DNA of 64,000 bases from Saccharomonospora piscinae (GTDB lineage: Bacteria > Actinomycetota > Actinomycetes > Mycobacteriales > Pseudonocardiaceae): assembly GCF_005862235.1 (NCBI RefSeq), contig NZ_VCEK01000002.1:644534-708533 (forward strand), given 5' to 3'. Positions 41,659 to 49,685 of this stretch are shown piece by piece. The notes beneath the pieces were generated by a model. The model worked only from the letters and a program-made list of their open reading frames with translations, was not told the DNA's origin and did not search any database. Numbering within the stretch: position 1 is the first letter of the stretch; each line of letters begins with the position of its first letter. A program made the position numbers and the translations under genes.

Positions 41659-43212
41659 TTGGAGCGTAGAGAACCGTCCCCCTTCGGGACGCGGCGGGCC
41701 ACCCTCGTCGTCGTGGGCGCCGCCGCGGTGCTCGCGGCCGCGATCTTCGCCGTCGTCAAGGACAGCCTCATCGACGACGCCTACATCACGCTGTCGTACG
41801 CCAAGAACCTCGCGGTACACGGCGAGTGGGGCCTCGTGCCGGGCATGACGGCCAACTCGGCGACCTCACCGCTGAACGTGCTGCTGCTCGGCGCGTTGAC
41901 GGCGCTGACGCGGGTCACCGGTGACGCCCACCCGGTCGTGGCGCTCGGCGCGCTGACGGTGCTGGCGACCGCCGTGCTCGCCTGGGGCTGGACCCGGCTC
42001 GCGCGGGCCTACCGGTTCCCGTGGCCCGTGGCCGCGCTCGGTGTCCTGGTGGTGCTGAGCAATCCGTTCGTGCTGTCGGCGATCGGCCTGGAAGTGCTGC
42101 TCATCCCGGCCGTGCTCATGCTGCTCACGGTCTTCGCCGTCGAGGGCAGGCCCGTGGCGTTCGGCGTCGCCGCGGCCCTCGCCGTGCTCACCAGGCTGGA
42201 TCTCGTGGTGTTCGTGCTCGCCATCGCGCTGTGCGCGGTCGCCATCCGGCGGCGGATCGGCCACGCCGTACTCGCGGCGGTGGTGGTGGCGGCTCCGTGG
42301 TACGTCTTCAGCTGGATCGCGCTCGGCTCGGCCGTGCCGGACACGCTCGTCATCAAGCAGGAACAGGACGGCCTGTTCGGCCGCTGGACCTACGCCACCG
42401 GCCCGGTGATGTACTACTTCGGCCAGGAGGCCGCGGTGCTGCTGGCGTTCGGGCCCGCCCTGCTGGGGCTGATCGCCTGGTGCGGGTTGCTGGCGGTACG
42501 GCTCGCGCGGACGTGGGACCGCTTTCCCGGCGTCTCCGCACTCGTGGGGCTCGGTGGTGGTGCCATCGCCTACTACCTGGTGTACACGGCGCTGGGCGTC
42601 GGTCCCTACCACTGGTACTATGTCGCGCCCGCGACCGCGCTGGCGATGTTCGCCGTCGCCGCGCTCGGAGTGTGGCTGGCGGTGGCCCGGGAGCACGCCA
42701 CGCTGATGGTGCGGGCTCCCGTCACGGCACTCGGCGTCGTCGCCGCGCTCGTGGCCGGTGCCGTCGGGGTCGGCGCGGCACAGGGAGTGCCGTGGCGGTC
42801 GCCGGTGATCTTCGGCAACTGGGCCGGTGCGACGGACTACGCGCACGTGGGGCGCCAACTCGGCGAGCGCGTGGGACAGGGCACCGTGGCCTCGCCCGGT
42901 GAGATCGGAACCCTGGCCTACCACTGCGAGTGCCGGATCCTCGACGTGTTCTCCGACCGGGGCAGGGTGGCCGAACTGGTGAAGGACCGCGTCGCCGAGT
43001 CGGGCCCCGTGTCCTCCGCGCTGCTGGAGTTGAACTACCTGTTCTTCGACCACGACGCCACGCGAACGCCGGTGGAGTACCGGTTGCGGTACGAACGCGG
43101 TCCCGGCGGGGGTGACGACACCTGGCAGGTGTACTCCGAGGCGCTCGGCGTCGGGCACTTCACCCTCGTCGCCGCGCGGCAACCGGACACCCGTCCCCAC
43201 CCGGAGGGCTGA
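41659..43212 (+). CDS. GT-C family membrane glycosyltransferase, AftB/ZomB-like (copy B)
   Basis: 517 residues from TTG 41659 (GGAAGG 5 nt upstream), ten or so transmembrane helices. Acidic pair in DSLIDDAYITLSYAKNLA, then TSPLNVLLLG, as in AftB/ZomB-type enzymes. The C-terminal extracytoplasmic part has a Cys-x-Cys (YHCECRILD). Position beside ubiA and emb makes it the best candidate for the terminal arabinofuranosyltransferase AftB, but this is inference. Three tandem 7-bp units run over its stop codon (43204-43224). Confidence 0.78.
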   Translation: MERREPSPFGTRRATLVVVGAAAVLAAAIFAVVKDSLIDDAYITLSYAKNLAVHGEWGLVPGMTANSATSPLNVLLLGALTALTRVTGDAHPVVALGALTVLATAVLAWGWTRLARAYRFPWPVAALGVLVVLSNPFVLSAIGLEVLLIPAVLMLLTVFAVEGRPVAFGVAAALAVLTRLDLVVFVLAIALCAVAIRRRIGHAVLAAVVVAAPWYVFSWIALGSAVPDTLVIKQEQDGLFGRWTYATGPVMYYFGQEAAVLLAFGPALLGLIAWCGLLAVRLARTWDRFPGVSALVGLGGGAIAYYLVYTALGVGPYHWYYVAPATALAMFAVAALGVWLAVAREHATLMVRAPVTALGVVAALVAGAVGVGAAQGVPWRSPVIFGNWAGATDYAHVGRQLGERVGQGTVASPGEIGTLAYHCECRILDVFSDRGRVAELVKDRVAESGPVSSALLELNYLFFDHDATRTPVEYRLRYERGPGGGDDTWQVYSEALGVGHFTLVAARQPDTRPHPEG

Positions 43213-43224
43213 GGGCTGAGGGCT
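43204..43224 (+). repeat. Three tandem copies of GAGGGCT over a stop codon
   Basis: GAGGGCT is repeated at 43204, 43211 and 43218; the TGA of the GT-C gene is formed at 43210-43212. Slippage here would change only the 3' untranslated part. Confidence 0.8.
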
Positions 43225-43273
43225 GAAAACGACCGGGCTTGAGTCCCCCGGGTGCCCGGCGTGCCCGGAGAGC

Positions 43274-43888
43274 TCAGCGCTGCCGGTGCGCGCGGTCCTG
43301 CGCCCGGCGGACCTTCATCGCCGCGTGGACGTCACACGCGAACAGCGTCGAGCCGTCCGCGAAGCCGAACGCGATGACCCGCCGTGGTGGCACGCTGCGA
43401 CCGAGGAAGGGCGCGTCGAGACTCGTGAGCCGCTGTGGTGACAGTTGTTCGACCGTGCCGAAGCCGCCGTCCGGGGGGACTTCCGGACCGGCGAGGTGCT
43501 CGGCCGGGCACACGACCGCGACACGGCGGTCCGTGACGACCACCCGCGCCTCGCCGTGGCTCGCGGCGAGGTGATCGGCCAGCCGCACCGCGTCCCGGTC
43601 CTCGGCCTCGGCCTCGGCCCAGTGCCCGAGCGTGGGGTCGTCCGTCCAGTCCTCGGCAGGCAGCTCCGCGACGGGAAGCGGCCACCTCGGCGGCGTGGCG
43701 CGCGCGGACGGCAGCTCCCGGGCCGGGCGGTGGGGGACGAGCCTGCGACCGCCGATGCGCGCTCCCACATGGGCCCGAATGGGAGGGCAGGCCAGCAGCA
43801 GCCGCTCGCCCCGCCGCAACCAGAGCCGGGCCAGTTCGGTCTCGACCAGTTCGTCGACCTGGGTGGCCGCCCTCGGGTTCTCCTCCAT
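43274..43888 (-). CDS. Unknown protein, possible PH-like fold (partner B)
   Basis: 204 residues from ATG 43888, in a TGATG overlap with the upstream gene (GTG 43891 also possible). Segments GERLLLACPPIRAHVGARIG, ARVVVTDRRVAVV and VIAFGFADGSTLFACDVHAA recall bacterial PH-like domains: a strand ending in T-x-x-R-x-x-V and an F-x-D-G-S strand. The gene before it has the same two features, so the pair may be ancient duplicates. No family name recognised. Confidence 0.6.
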   Translation of the reverse strand: MEENPRAATQVDELVETELARLWLRRGERLLLACPPIRAHVGARIGGRRLVPHRPARELPSARATPPRWPLPVAELPAEDWTDDPTLGHWAEAEAEDRDAVRLADHLAASHGEARVVVTDRRVAVVCPAEHLAGPEVPPDGGFGTVEQLSPQRLTSLDAPFLGRSVPPRRVIAFGFADGSTLFACDVHAAMKVRRAQDRAHRQR

Positions 43889-44595
43889 CACCGGCCCTCC
43901 CCGCTCAGCTCGGCCATCCACTCGAACACGCTCTCGTCCTCCACACCCAGCAGCAGGTCGAGACCCGAGCCGTCCACGAAGGACAGCCGCAGGCACGGTC
44001 GCGTCCGCATCCGCAGCCGCCTGCGGGCGACGGCGACGTCGTGCAGGTGCTCCCGCCCGGTCGCCGCCACCACCGTCATCGGCTTGCGCGCCACCGCGAC
44101 CCCCTCCGTGTTCGGGCCGTAGCGTCGCGTGCGGTCGGTGAGGACATGGACGAGGTCGCGTCCCCGTTCGAGGGTTCTGCGCAGCAACGGAGTGCGAGGC
44201 TCGCCGGTCGACGGTGGCCGCACGTCGAGCACCAGCAGCCGCGCCGAGGTCAGGGCCCACGTTCGCCACGGCGTACCGCCCCGTGGCTCCACCCCGGTGA
44301 GCAGTGTCCTGGCCCGGCAGTCGCCGTCGGCACCGAAGACCACGACGGCGGGCGGGACGGCACCCTCGCCGGGGAGGTCGGTCCCCATCGCCATCCCGAC
44401 CGCCATCGTGGCGGCACCCATGCCGAACGCGCCGAACCCGCGCGGCACGGCGTGGCCGTGCGGCTGGCCCGCGGCATCGTGCCCGGCCACGTCGAAGGCG
44501 AACTCCCGCCCGTGTGCCGCCCACAGCAGCACCTCACCCTCGGTGGTGACCTGCCGGGCGAGCGTGGCGGCACCGGGGGCGTCGGCGAACGCCAT
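43888..44595 (-). CDS. Unknown protein, possible PH-like fold (partner A)
   Basis: 235 residues. ATG 44595 is preferred (GAGCGAGGG 3 nt upstream) over GTG 44661. It contains EVLLWAAHGREFAFDV, a Gly/Met-rich possible loop or membrane-active segment FGAFGMGAATMAVGMAMG at about 52-70, ALTSARLLVLDV and LRLSFVDGSGLDLLLGVED. The last two echo the PH-like pattern in the next gene. Co-translated with it. Function unknown. Confidence 0.6.
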   Translation of the reverse strand: MAFADAPGAATLARQVTTEGEVLLWAAHGREFAFDVAGHDAAGQPHGHAVPRGFGAFGMGAATMAVGMAMGTDLPGEGAVPPAVVVFGADGDCRARTLLTGVEPRGGTPWRTWALTSARLLVLDVRPPSTGEPRTPLLRRTLERGRDLVHVLTDRTRRYGPNTEGVAVARKPMTVVAATGREHLHDVAVARRRLRMRTRPCLRLSFVDGSGLDLLLGVEDESVFEWMAELSGEGR

Positions 44596-44806
44596 CAGCC
44601 CTCGCTCCGGGCCGACCGATGGGGCCGGGAATGACGTTGTGCGCTGCTCACGGCGATCCACCTCTGTCGTCCGCGCCGACTGTGCCTGTTCGGACGTGAG
44701 CAGTGCGTGTCCGGTTCCCCTCGCGGGGTATCCGGGCGCGCCCCACCCAGGCGGGCGGGCGAGGCGGTAGGTAGCTTACGAACACGGCCCGACAGGACAG
44801 GCGGAG

Positions 44807-46972
44807 ATGACGGCGGAGACGGACAGGCAGGCTGACCAGCCCGGCGAGCCCACCCCCGCGGAGGCGCCGGAACCGTCCGAGTCCCCTGCGGCCTCGGGGA
44901 CGCGCACGCCGCCTCCCGCGCGTTCCGCGACCCGCGACCGGGCCGCCTGGCTGGTCGGCGCACTGGCGCTGCTGCTCGGGAGCGCGTTCGTGGCGGTCGA
45001 CCTCGCCTACAACCAGGGCAACCTCATCGCGCCCATCGACGACGCCTACATCCATCTCCAGTACGCGAGCCAGCTCGGCTCGGGCCACTTCTTCGAGTAC
45101 AACACCGGCGATCCGGTGTCCACGGGCGCGAGCAGCCTGCTGTACGTGTTCGCACTCGGCGCGGCCCACGCGCTCGGGTTCTCGGGCACCGCGCTGCTGG
45201 CGTTCGCGGTGGCGCTCGGGCTCGTGTGTTTCGCCGCCACGGCGTTGCTGACGTGCCGGCTCGGTACCGCGTTGCTCGGCAGGGCCGTGGGTGTCTGGTC
45301 CGGCGTGCTCACCGCCGTGAGCGGACCGCTGCTCTGGGGCGCGGCCAGCGGGATGGAGGTCGGGCTCACCGCGCTGCTGGTGACCGCCTCCGTGCTGGCG
45401 TTCGTGCGCGAACGCCCCCGGGCCCGGTTCACCTGGACTCCCGTGGTCGCCGGGCTGCTGGCGCTGGTGCGTCCCGAGGGACTGTTCTTCGCGGCGATGC
45501 TCTGCGTGGCGATGCTGTGGACATTGTGGCGGGCCAGGGCGCTCACGCCCGGCAGGATTCTCGCGAGCGTCGTCCCGCTGCTCGTCGGCGTGGCGCAGTA
45601 CGTGTTCTTCCTGCTCGCGACCGGCACACTGCGTGCCAACGGCGTCCAGTCGAAGTCCCACCTCTACGACCGGCCGATCTTCTATCCCGGTGAGTTCGTC
45701 GACCGGACCTTCGCCAACATCCGCATCGTCGTCGACCACTTCACCGGACTCAACAACACCGACTTCACCTTCCCGCTCGCGCTGGTGTTCTTCCTCGGCG
45801 GGATCGCCTACCTCCTGGTGACCCGGCCCGAGTGGCGGGCGCTGTGTTTGGCCGTCGCGGCGGGCTTCGCCGCCGTGGTCGTCTCCGCCGCCACGCTGAG
45901 CACGGCACTCCTGCACGAGCTGCGCTACTTCCAGCCGTTTCTGCCGTTGTTCCTGGTCTTCGCCGCGGCGGGCGGATACGCGCTCACCAGGCTGGTGCCC
46001 CGGGAGGGACCACGGCGCTACGCGCTGCATGCCGTGCTGCTCGTCATGCTGCTGTTCACCGTGGTGGCCACGCCGACGTGGGCCGTGCGGCTCGGCAGGC
46101 AGGCCGCCACCATCCGCGACACCGACGTGTCGGTGGGCGCGTGGGTGAGCGGCAACCTGCCCGAGGACGCGATCGTGGGGGTGAAGGACGTCGGTGCCAT
46201 CGCCTACTTCGGCGACCGGCGGGTGGTCGACACCATCGGGCTCGCCACCAACGGGATGGCCGAGGCCAGCAACAACGGGACCGGCAGCCTGTACGAGGCG
46301 CTGCGGAGCCTGCCCGAGGGCGAGCGCCCCACGCACTTCGCCGTGTACGAGCCGTGGCCCGGAGCGGCCATGCGGCCCTTCGTCGACGCCGGAGTCTTCG
46401 CCTCGCCCCCGCTCGTCACGTTCTCCGTTCGCACACCGCCGGACCTGAACAACCGCCGAATCGTGCCGTTCACCGAGATGCACGTGTACGCCGCCGACTG
46501 GACCCTCGCGGGCAGCGGGGACCGTGCCCCGATCCCCGGCAGGGTGCGCGACCAGGTCAACGTCGGTTCGCTGGGCAGCGAGGACCACCACGACTACGAG
46601 GTCCGGTCGGCGGTACCAGGCTTTCAGCCGAACACGGTGCTGCGCAGGCAGGGCGACGTCGTCGACAGCGGGCGCACGATCGTGGGCGGGGAGCGCCTCA
46701 CCGCGCGCGGGCTCATCCCGGGCCGTCCGCTCACCGTGGCGACGCGCGTGCTCAGCGGGGCGGAGAACCGCGAGGTCCGCGTCCGGATCGACGGCCGGGA
46801 CGCGGGGGTCTGGCGGCTGCCGGACTCACCGGACGCCTGGACGACGGCCGAGTTCACCGTGCCGGGCGAACTGGTGACCTCGCCGGAGGCGACGGTCGAG
46901 CTGGAACCCACCCGGCCGCTGCTGTCGCCGCACCCCGAGTACACGTCCTTCGGGTACTGGTTCGTGCAGTAG
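44807..46972 (+). CDS. GT-C family membrane glycosyltransferase with C-terminal beta domain (copy C)
   Basis: 721 residues. A disordered Pro/Glu-rich N-terminus (1-45) precedes about ten membrane helices. The first extracytoplasmic loop has the acidic pair in LIAPIDDAYIHLQYASQLGS followed by TGASSLLYV. A soluble region follows (NLPEDAIVGVKDVGAIAYF), and the last about 190 residues look like a beta-sandwich carbohydrate-binding domain (REVRVRIDGRDAGVW). Probably another polyprenyl-phosphate-dependent transferase of the cell-wall arabinan or a related glycan. It is adjacent and convergent to dprE2. Confidence 0.75.
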   Translation: MTAETDRQADQPGEPTPAEAPEPSESPAASGTRTPPPARSATRDRAAWLVGALALLLGSAFVAVDLAYNQGNLIAPIDDAYIHLQYASQLGSGHFFEYNTGDPVSTGASSLLYVFALGAAHALGFSGTALLAFAVALGLVCFAATALLTCRLGTALLGRAVGVWSGVLTAVSGPLLWGAASGMEVGLTALLVTASVLAFVRERPRARFTWTPVVAGLLALVRPEGLFFAAMLCVAMLWTLWRARALTPGRILASVVPLLVGVAQYVFFLLATGTLRANGVQSKSHLYDRPIFYPGEFVDRTFANIRIVVDHFTGLNNTDFTFPLALVFFLGGIAYLLVTRPEWRALCLAVAAGFAAVVVSAATLSTALLHELRYFQPFLPLFLVFAAAGGYALTRLVPREGPRRYALHAVLLVMLLFTVVATPTWAVRLGRQAATIRDTDVSVGAWVSGNLPEDAIVGVKDVGAIAYFGDRRVVDTIGLATNGMAEASNNGTGSLYEALRSLPEGERPTHFAVYEPWPGAAMRPFVDAGVFASPPLVTFSVRTPPDLNNRRIVPFTEMHVYAADWTLAGSGDRAPIPGRVRDQVNVGSLGSEDHHDYEVRSAVPGFQPNTVLRRQGDVVDSGRTIVGGERLTARGLIPGRPLTVATRVLSGAENREVRVRIDGRDAGVWRLPDSPDAWTTAEFTVPGELVTSPEATVELEPTRPLLSPHPEYTSFGYWFVQ

Positions 46973-46980
46973 CGCGGGGC

Positions 46981-47736
46981 TCAGATCGGCAGTTTGCGAA
47001 AGATCGGCCTCGGCACGTGCCGCAGCGCCGACATCACGTACCGGAACGCGCCCGGCGCCCACACCAGGTCCTTGCCGTCGCGGGCCGCCTTCACGGCGAT
47101 GTCGGCCACCTGCGGCGCGGTCTGCTCCAGCGGAGCCTTGCCCATGCCCTCGGTCATCTTGGTGCGGACCTGGCCGGGACGGACCACCGTCACCGTCACC
47201 CCGTGCGGTCGCAGTGCCTCGCCGAGGCCGAGGTAGAAGCCGTCGAAACCCGCCTTGGTGGAGCCGTAGACGAAGTTGGACCGCCGTACGCGCTCGCCGG
47301 CCACGGAGGACAGCGCGATGACCTTGCCGTGCCCCTGCCTGCGGAGCCGGTCGGCCAGCGGCACGCCGACCGAGACGGCGGCCGTGTAGTTCACCGTCGC
47401 CAGCCGCACCGCCGTCTCGTGGTCCTGCCACGCCCGCTCCGCGTCCCCGAGCAGGCCGAACGCCACGACGGTGACGTCGATGTCGCCGTCGGCGAACGCC
47501 GCGTCCAGCACCGAGGGGTGGGAGGCGGTGTCGGCCGCGTCGAAGTCGACGCTCGTGACCTCGGCTCCCACGGCCTTGAGCCGCGCGGCGGCCTCGTCCC
47601 GGCGCGGCGACGGCCGTGCCGCCAGCACCACCCGCAGCGGCCTGGTCGCGCAGTACTTCTCGGCGATCGCGAGCGCGATGTCCGACGTGCCGCCGAGCAG
47701 CAGCAGCGATTGGGGATTGCCCACGGCGTCGATCAC
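46981..47736 (-). CDS. dprE2: Decaprenylphosphoryl-2-keto-ribose reductase
   Basis: 251 residues from GTG 47736, overlapping the dprE1 stop (GTGA). NAD(P)H-dependent SDR that reduces the 2-keto intermediate to decaprenylphosphoryl arabinose. Nucleotide-binding [13 protein letters not shown], catalytic Ser in IALSSVAGE and YxxxK in [11 protein letters not shown]. With DprE1 it performs the 2'-epimerisation of DPR to DPA. Confidence 0.95.
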   Translation of the reverse strand: MIDAVGNPQSLLLLGGTSDIALAIAEKYCATRPLRVVLAARPSPRRDEAAARLKAVGAEVTSVDFDAADTASHPSVLDAAFADGDIDVTVVAFGLLGDAERAWQDHETAVRLATVNYTAAVSVGVPLADRLRRQGHGKVIALSSVAGERVRRSNFVYGSTKAGFDGFYLGLGEALRPHGVTVTVVRPGQVRTKMTEGMGKAPLEQTAPQVADIAVKAARDGKDLVWAPGAFRYVMSALRHVPRPIFRKLPI

Positions 47737-49094
47737 AGTGCGAGCCTCCTGGCCATGTCGGAGATGAAGATGCGGTCGGGGTCCACGGAGTCCCTGACCT
47801 TGCGCCACTCGTCCAGCCTCGGATACATGCGGTGGAACGTCTCCGGCGACGTGCGGGAGTCCTTCGCCGTGTAGAGGCGGCCACCGGCGGCGAGCACCGC
47901 GGCGTCCAGCTCGTCGCAGAACGTGTCCAGCCCCCGCTTCACCGGGAAGTCCACACTGAGCATCCACCCCGGCGACGGCCACGACAACGGCGCGGGGTTG
48001 GCCTCGCCCATGCGCTTGAGGACGTTGAGGAACGAGTAGTGCTCCGAGGTGGCGATCCGGCGGCACAGGGCCTTCAACTCGTCCTCGCGACCGAACGGCA
48101 CGGAGAACTGGTACTGGAGGAACCCTGCCGAGCCGTAGCCCCGGTTCCACTCCCGCAGCATGTCGAGCGGGTGATAGAACTGCGTCAGGTTCTGGATCTT
48201 GCCTCGGGCGCCCCGCTTCGGCACGGTGCGCTGCCACAACTCGCCCAACATCGACGCGGTGATCTTGTTGACCATCCCGCTGGGGAAGACGTCCGGAATG
48301 GTCGCCAGCACGGGCGCGTCGAACTTCAGCGGCTCGGCCCTCAGCTTGTCCGGCAATTGGTCCACCGTGGCCAGGCCGCCGCGCGAGAACGTCGCCCTGC
48401 CCAGCCGGTGGTTCGGTGAGATCAGATCCGGCACGGCCATCGAGTAGTCGTAGTGCAGGTCCGAACCGTCGGTGAACAGCGCCAGCGTCTCGTCGAGATC
48501 GGCCGTGCGGTCCGCGTCCACCACGAAGTAGGCGGTCTCGGTCCGTTTCATCCGGACGGTGGCCCTGAGCACGATTCCGGTGAGCCCGATGCCGCCCACG
48601 GTGGCCCAGAACAGTTCCCGGTCGGGCCCTTCCGGCGTCAGCGTGCGCACGCGCCCGTCGGCCGTGAGCAGGTCCATCGAGCTGACGTGGTTGCCGAAGC
48701 TTCCGGCGCTGTGGTGGTTCTTGCCGTGGATGTCGTTGGCGATGGCGCCGCCGATGGTGACCTGCCGCGTGCCCGGCAGCACCGGCACCCACAGGCCGTG
48801 CGGCAGCGCCGCGCGCATCAGCGCGTCGAGGCTCACCCCCGCGTCCACGTCCACCTCGGCGCTGCCGGCGTCGATCGAGTGAATATGGTCGAGCGGGGTC
48901 ATGTCGACCACCAGGCCACCGGCGTTCTGCGCCGGATCACCGTAGGAACGGCCCAGACCTCGTGCGATGACGCCGCGTGACCCGGCCTCGGCGACGGCGC
49001 GCGCGATGACGTCCACATCGGGCGTGCTGAGCACGTCGGCCGTGGTCGGCGCCGTGCGGCCCCATCCGGTCAGTGTTCGCCGTTCGGTGCTCAC
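47733..49094 (-). CDS. dprE1: Decaprenylphosphoryl-ribose 2-oxidase
   Basis: 453 residues from GTG 49094; a TACTCT -10 lies exactly 7 nt before it. FAD-dependent oxidase of the VAO type: [16 protein letters not shown] and [20 protein letters not shown] form the FAD site; Lys411 in LYTAKDSRT matches Lys418 of M. tuberculosis. Thirty-one residues before that Lys, exactly the spacing of Cys387 and Lys418, is Ser380 in [10 protein letters not shown]. The Cys attacked by benzothiazinones is therefore Ser in this organism. It starts the DPA epimerase operon and is divergent from the GtrA gene. Confidence 0.95.
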   Translation of the reverse strand: MSTERRTLTGWGRTAPTTADVLSTPDVDVIARAVAEAGSRGVIARGLGRSYGDPAQNAGGLVVDMTPLDHIHSIDAGSAEVDVDAGVSLDALMRAALPHGLWVPVLPGTRQVTIGGAIANDIHGKNHHSAGSFGNHVSSMDLLTADGRVRTLTPEGPDRELFWATVGGIGLTGIVLRATVRMKRTETAYFVVDADRTADLDETLALFTDGSDLHYDYSMAVPDLISPNHRLGRATFSRGGLATVDQLPDKLRAEPLKFDAPVLATIPDVFPSGMVNKITASMLGELWQRTVPKRGARGKIQNLTQFYHPLDMLREWNRGYGSAGFLQYQFSVPFGREDELKALCRRIATSEHYSFLNVLKRMGEANPAPLSWPSPGWMLSVDFPVKRGLDTFCDELDAAVLAAGGRLYTAKDSRTSPETFHRMYPRLDEWRKVRDSVDPDRIFISDMARRLAL

Positions 49095-49101
49095 CCGGAC
49101 C

Positions 49102-49107
49102 AGAGTA
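49102..49107 (-). promoter_or_regulatory. Leaderless -10 element for dprE1
   Basis: TACTCT on the minus strand, exactly 7 nt before GTG 49094. Confidence 0.5.
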
Positions 49108-49151
49108 GCGGCGCCCGCCTGCCTAGACTCGGACGGGACGACCCGGCGGCG

Positions 49152-49598
49152 ATGAGGTTATGCGTGGTGGCTACGGATTCGCAGGCGAGCGAGGCGAGCA
49201 GCCCCGGACTGCTCGCCCAGATCGGGCGGTTCGTCCTCATCGGCGGCTTCTGCGCCCTCGTGGACTCCGGGCTCTACTGGCTCCTGCTGCAGGCGGGCAC
49301 CTGGGTCCACCTGGCGAAGGCCCTCAGTTTCATCGCGGGCACCACCACGGCGTATTTCCTTAACCGTCGTTTTACTTTCACTGCGGCACAAACGGGTGGG
49401 GCAGGCCAGGTCGGCGGATTCATGCTGCTCTACACGGTGACGTTCTTCGTCAATGTGGGTACGAATGCGCTGGCCCTACATCTGCTGCCCGACCTGCGGT
49501 GGCGCGTGGCGCTCGCGTGGGTGGTCGCGCAGGGCACGGCGACCACCATCAATTTCATCATGCTCAAGTGGGTTGTGTTCAGGGAACCGAGGGGATGA
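49152..49598 (+). CDS. GtrA-family small membrane protein, candidate DPA translocation partner
   Basis: 148 residues (or about 144 if the GTG at 49164 is used, which has GAGG upstream), four transmembrane helices. GtrA signature: [34 protein letters not shown] and the C-terminal [12 protein letters not shown]. The M. tuberculosis neighbour of dprE1 (Rv3789) belongs to this family and has been proposed as a DPA flippase or an anchor for AftA. Position is the same here. Confidence 0.88.
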   Translation: MRLCVVATDSQASEASSPGLLAQIGRFVLIGGFCALVDSGLYWLLLQAGTWVHLAKALSFIAGTTTAYFLNRRFTFTAAQTGGAGQVGGFMLLYTVTFFVNVGTNALALHLLPDLRWRVALAWVVAQGTATTINFIMLKWVVFREPRG

Positions 49599-49685
49599 CG
49601 GGTAGGGAGCCGAGTGCTCCGGTCGGCCTGTACCTTACTGGGCGACTCCCGCGTGAAGGCTTTTCATTTGGAGGACTGAGGTCTC

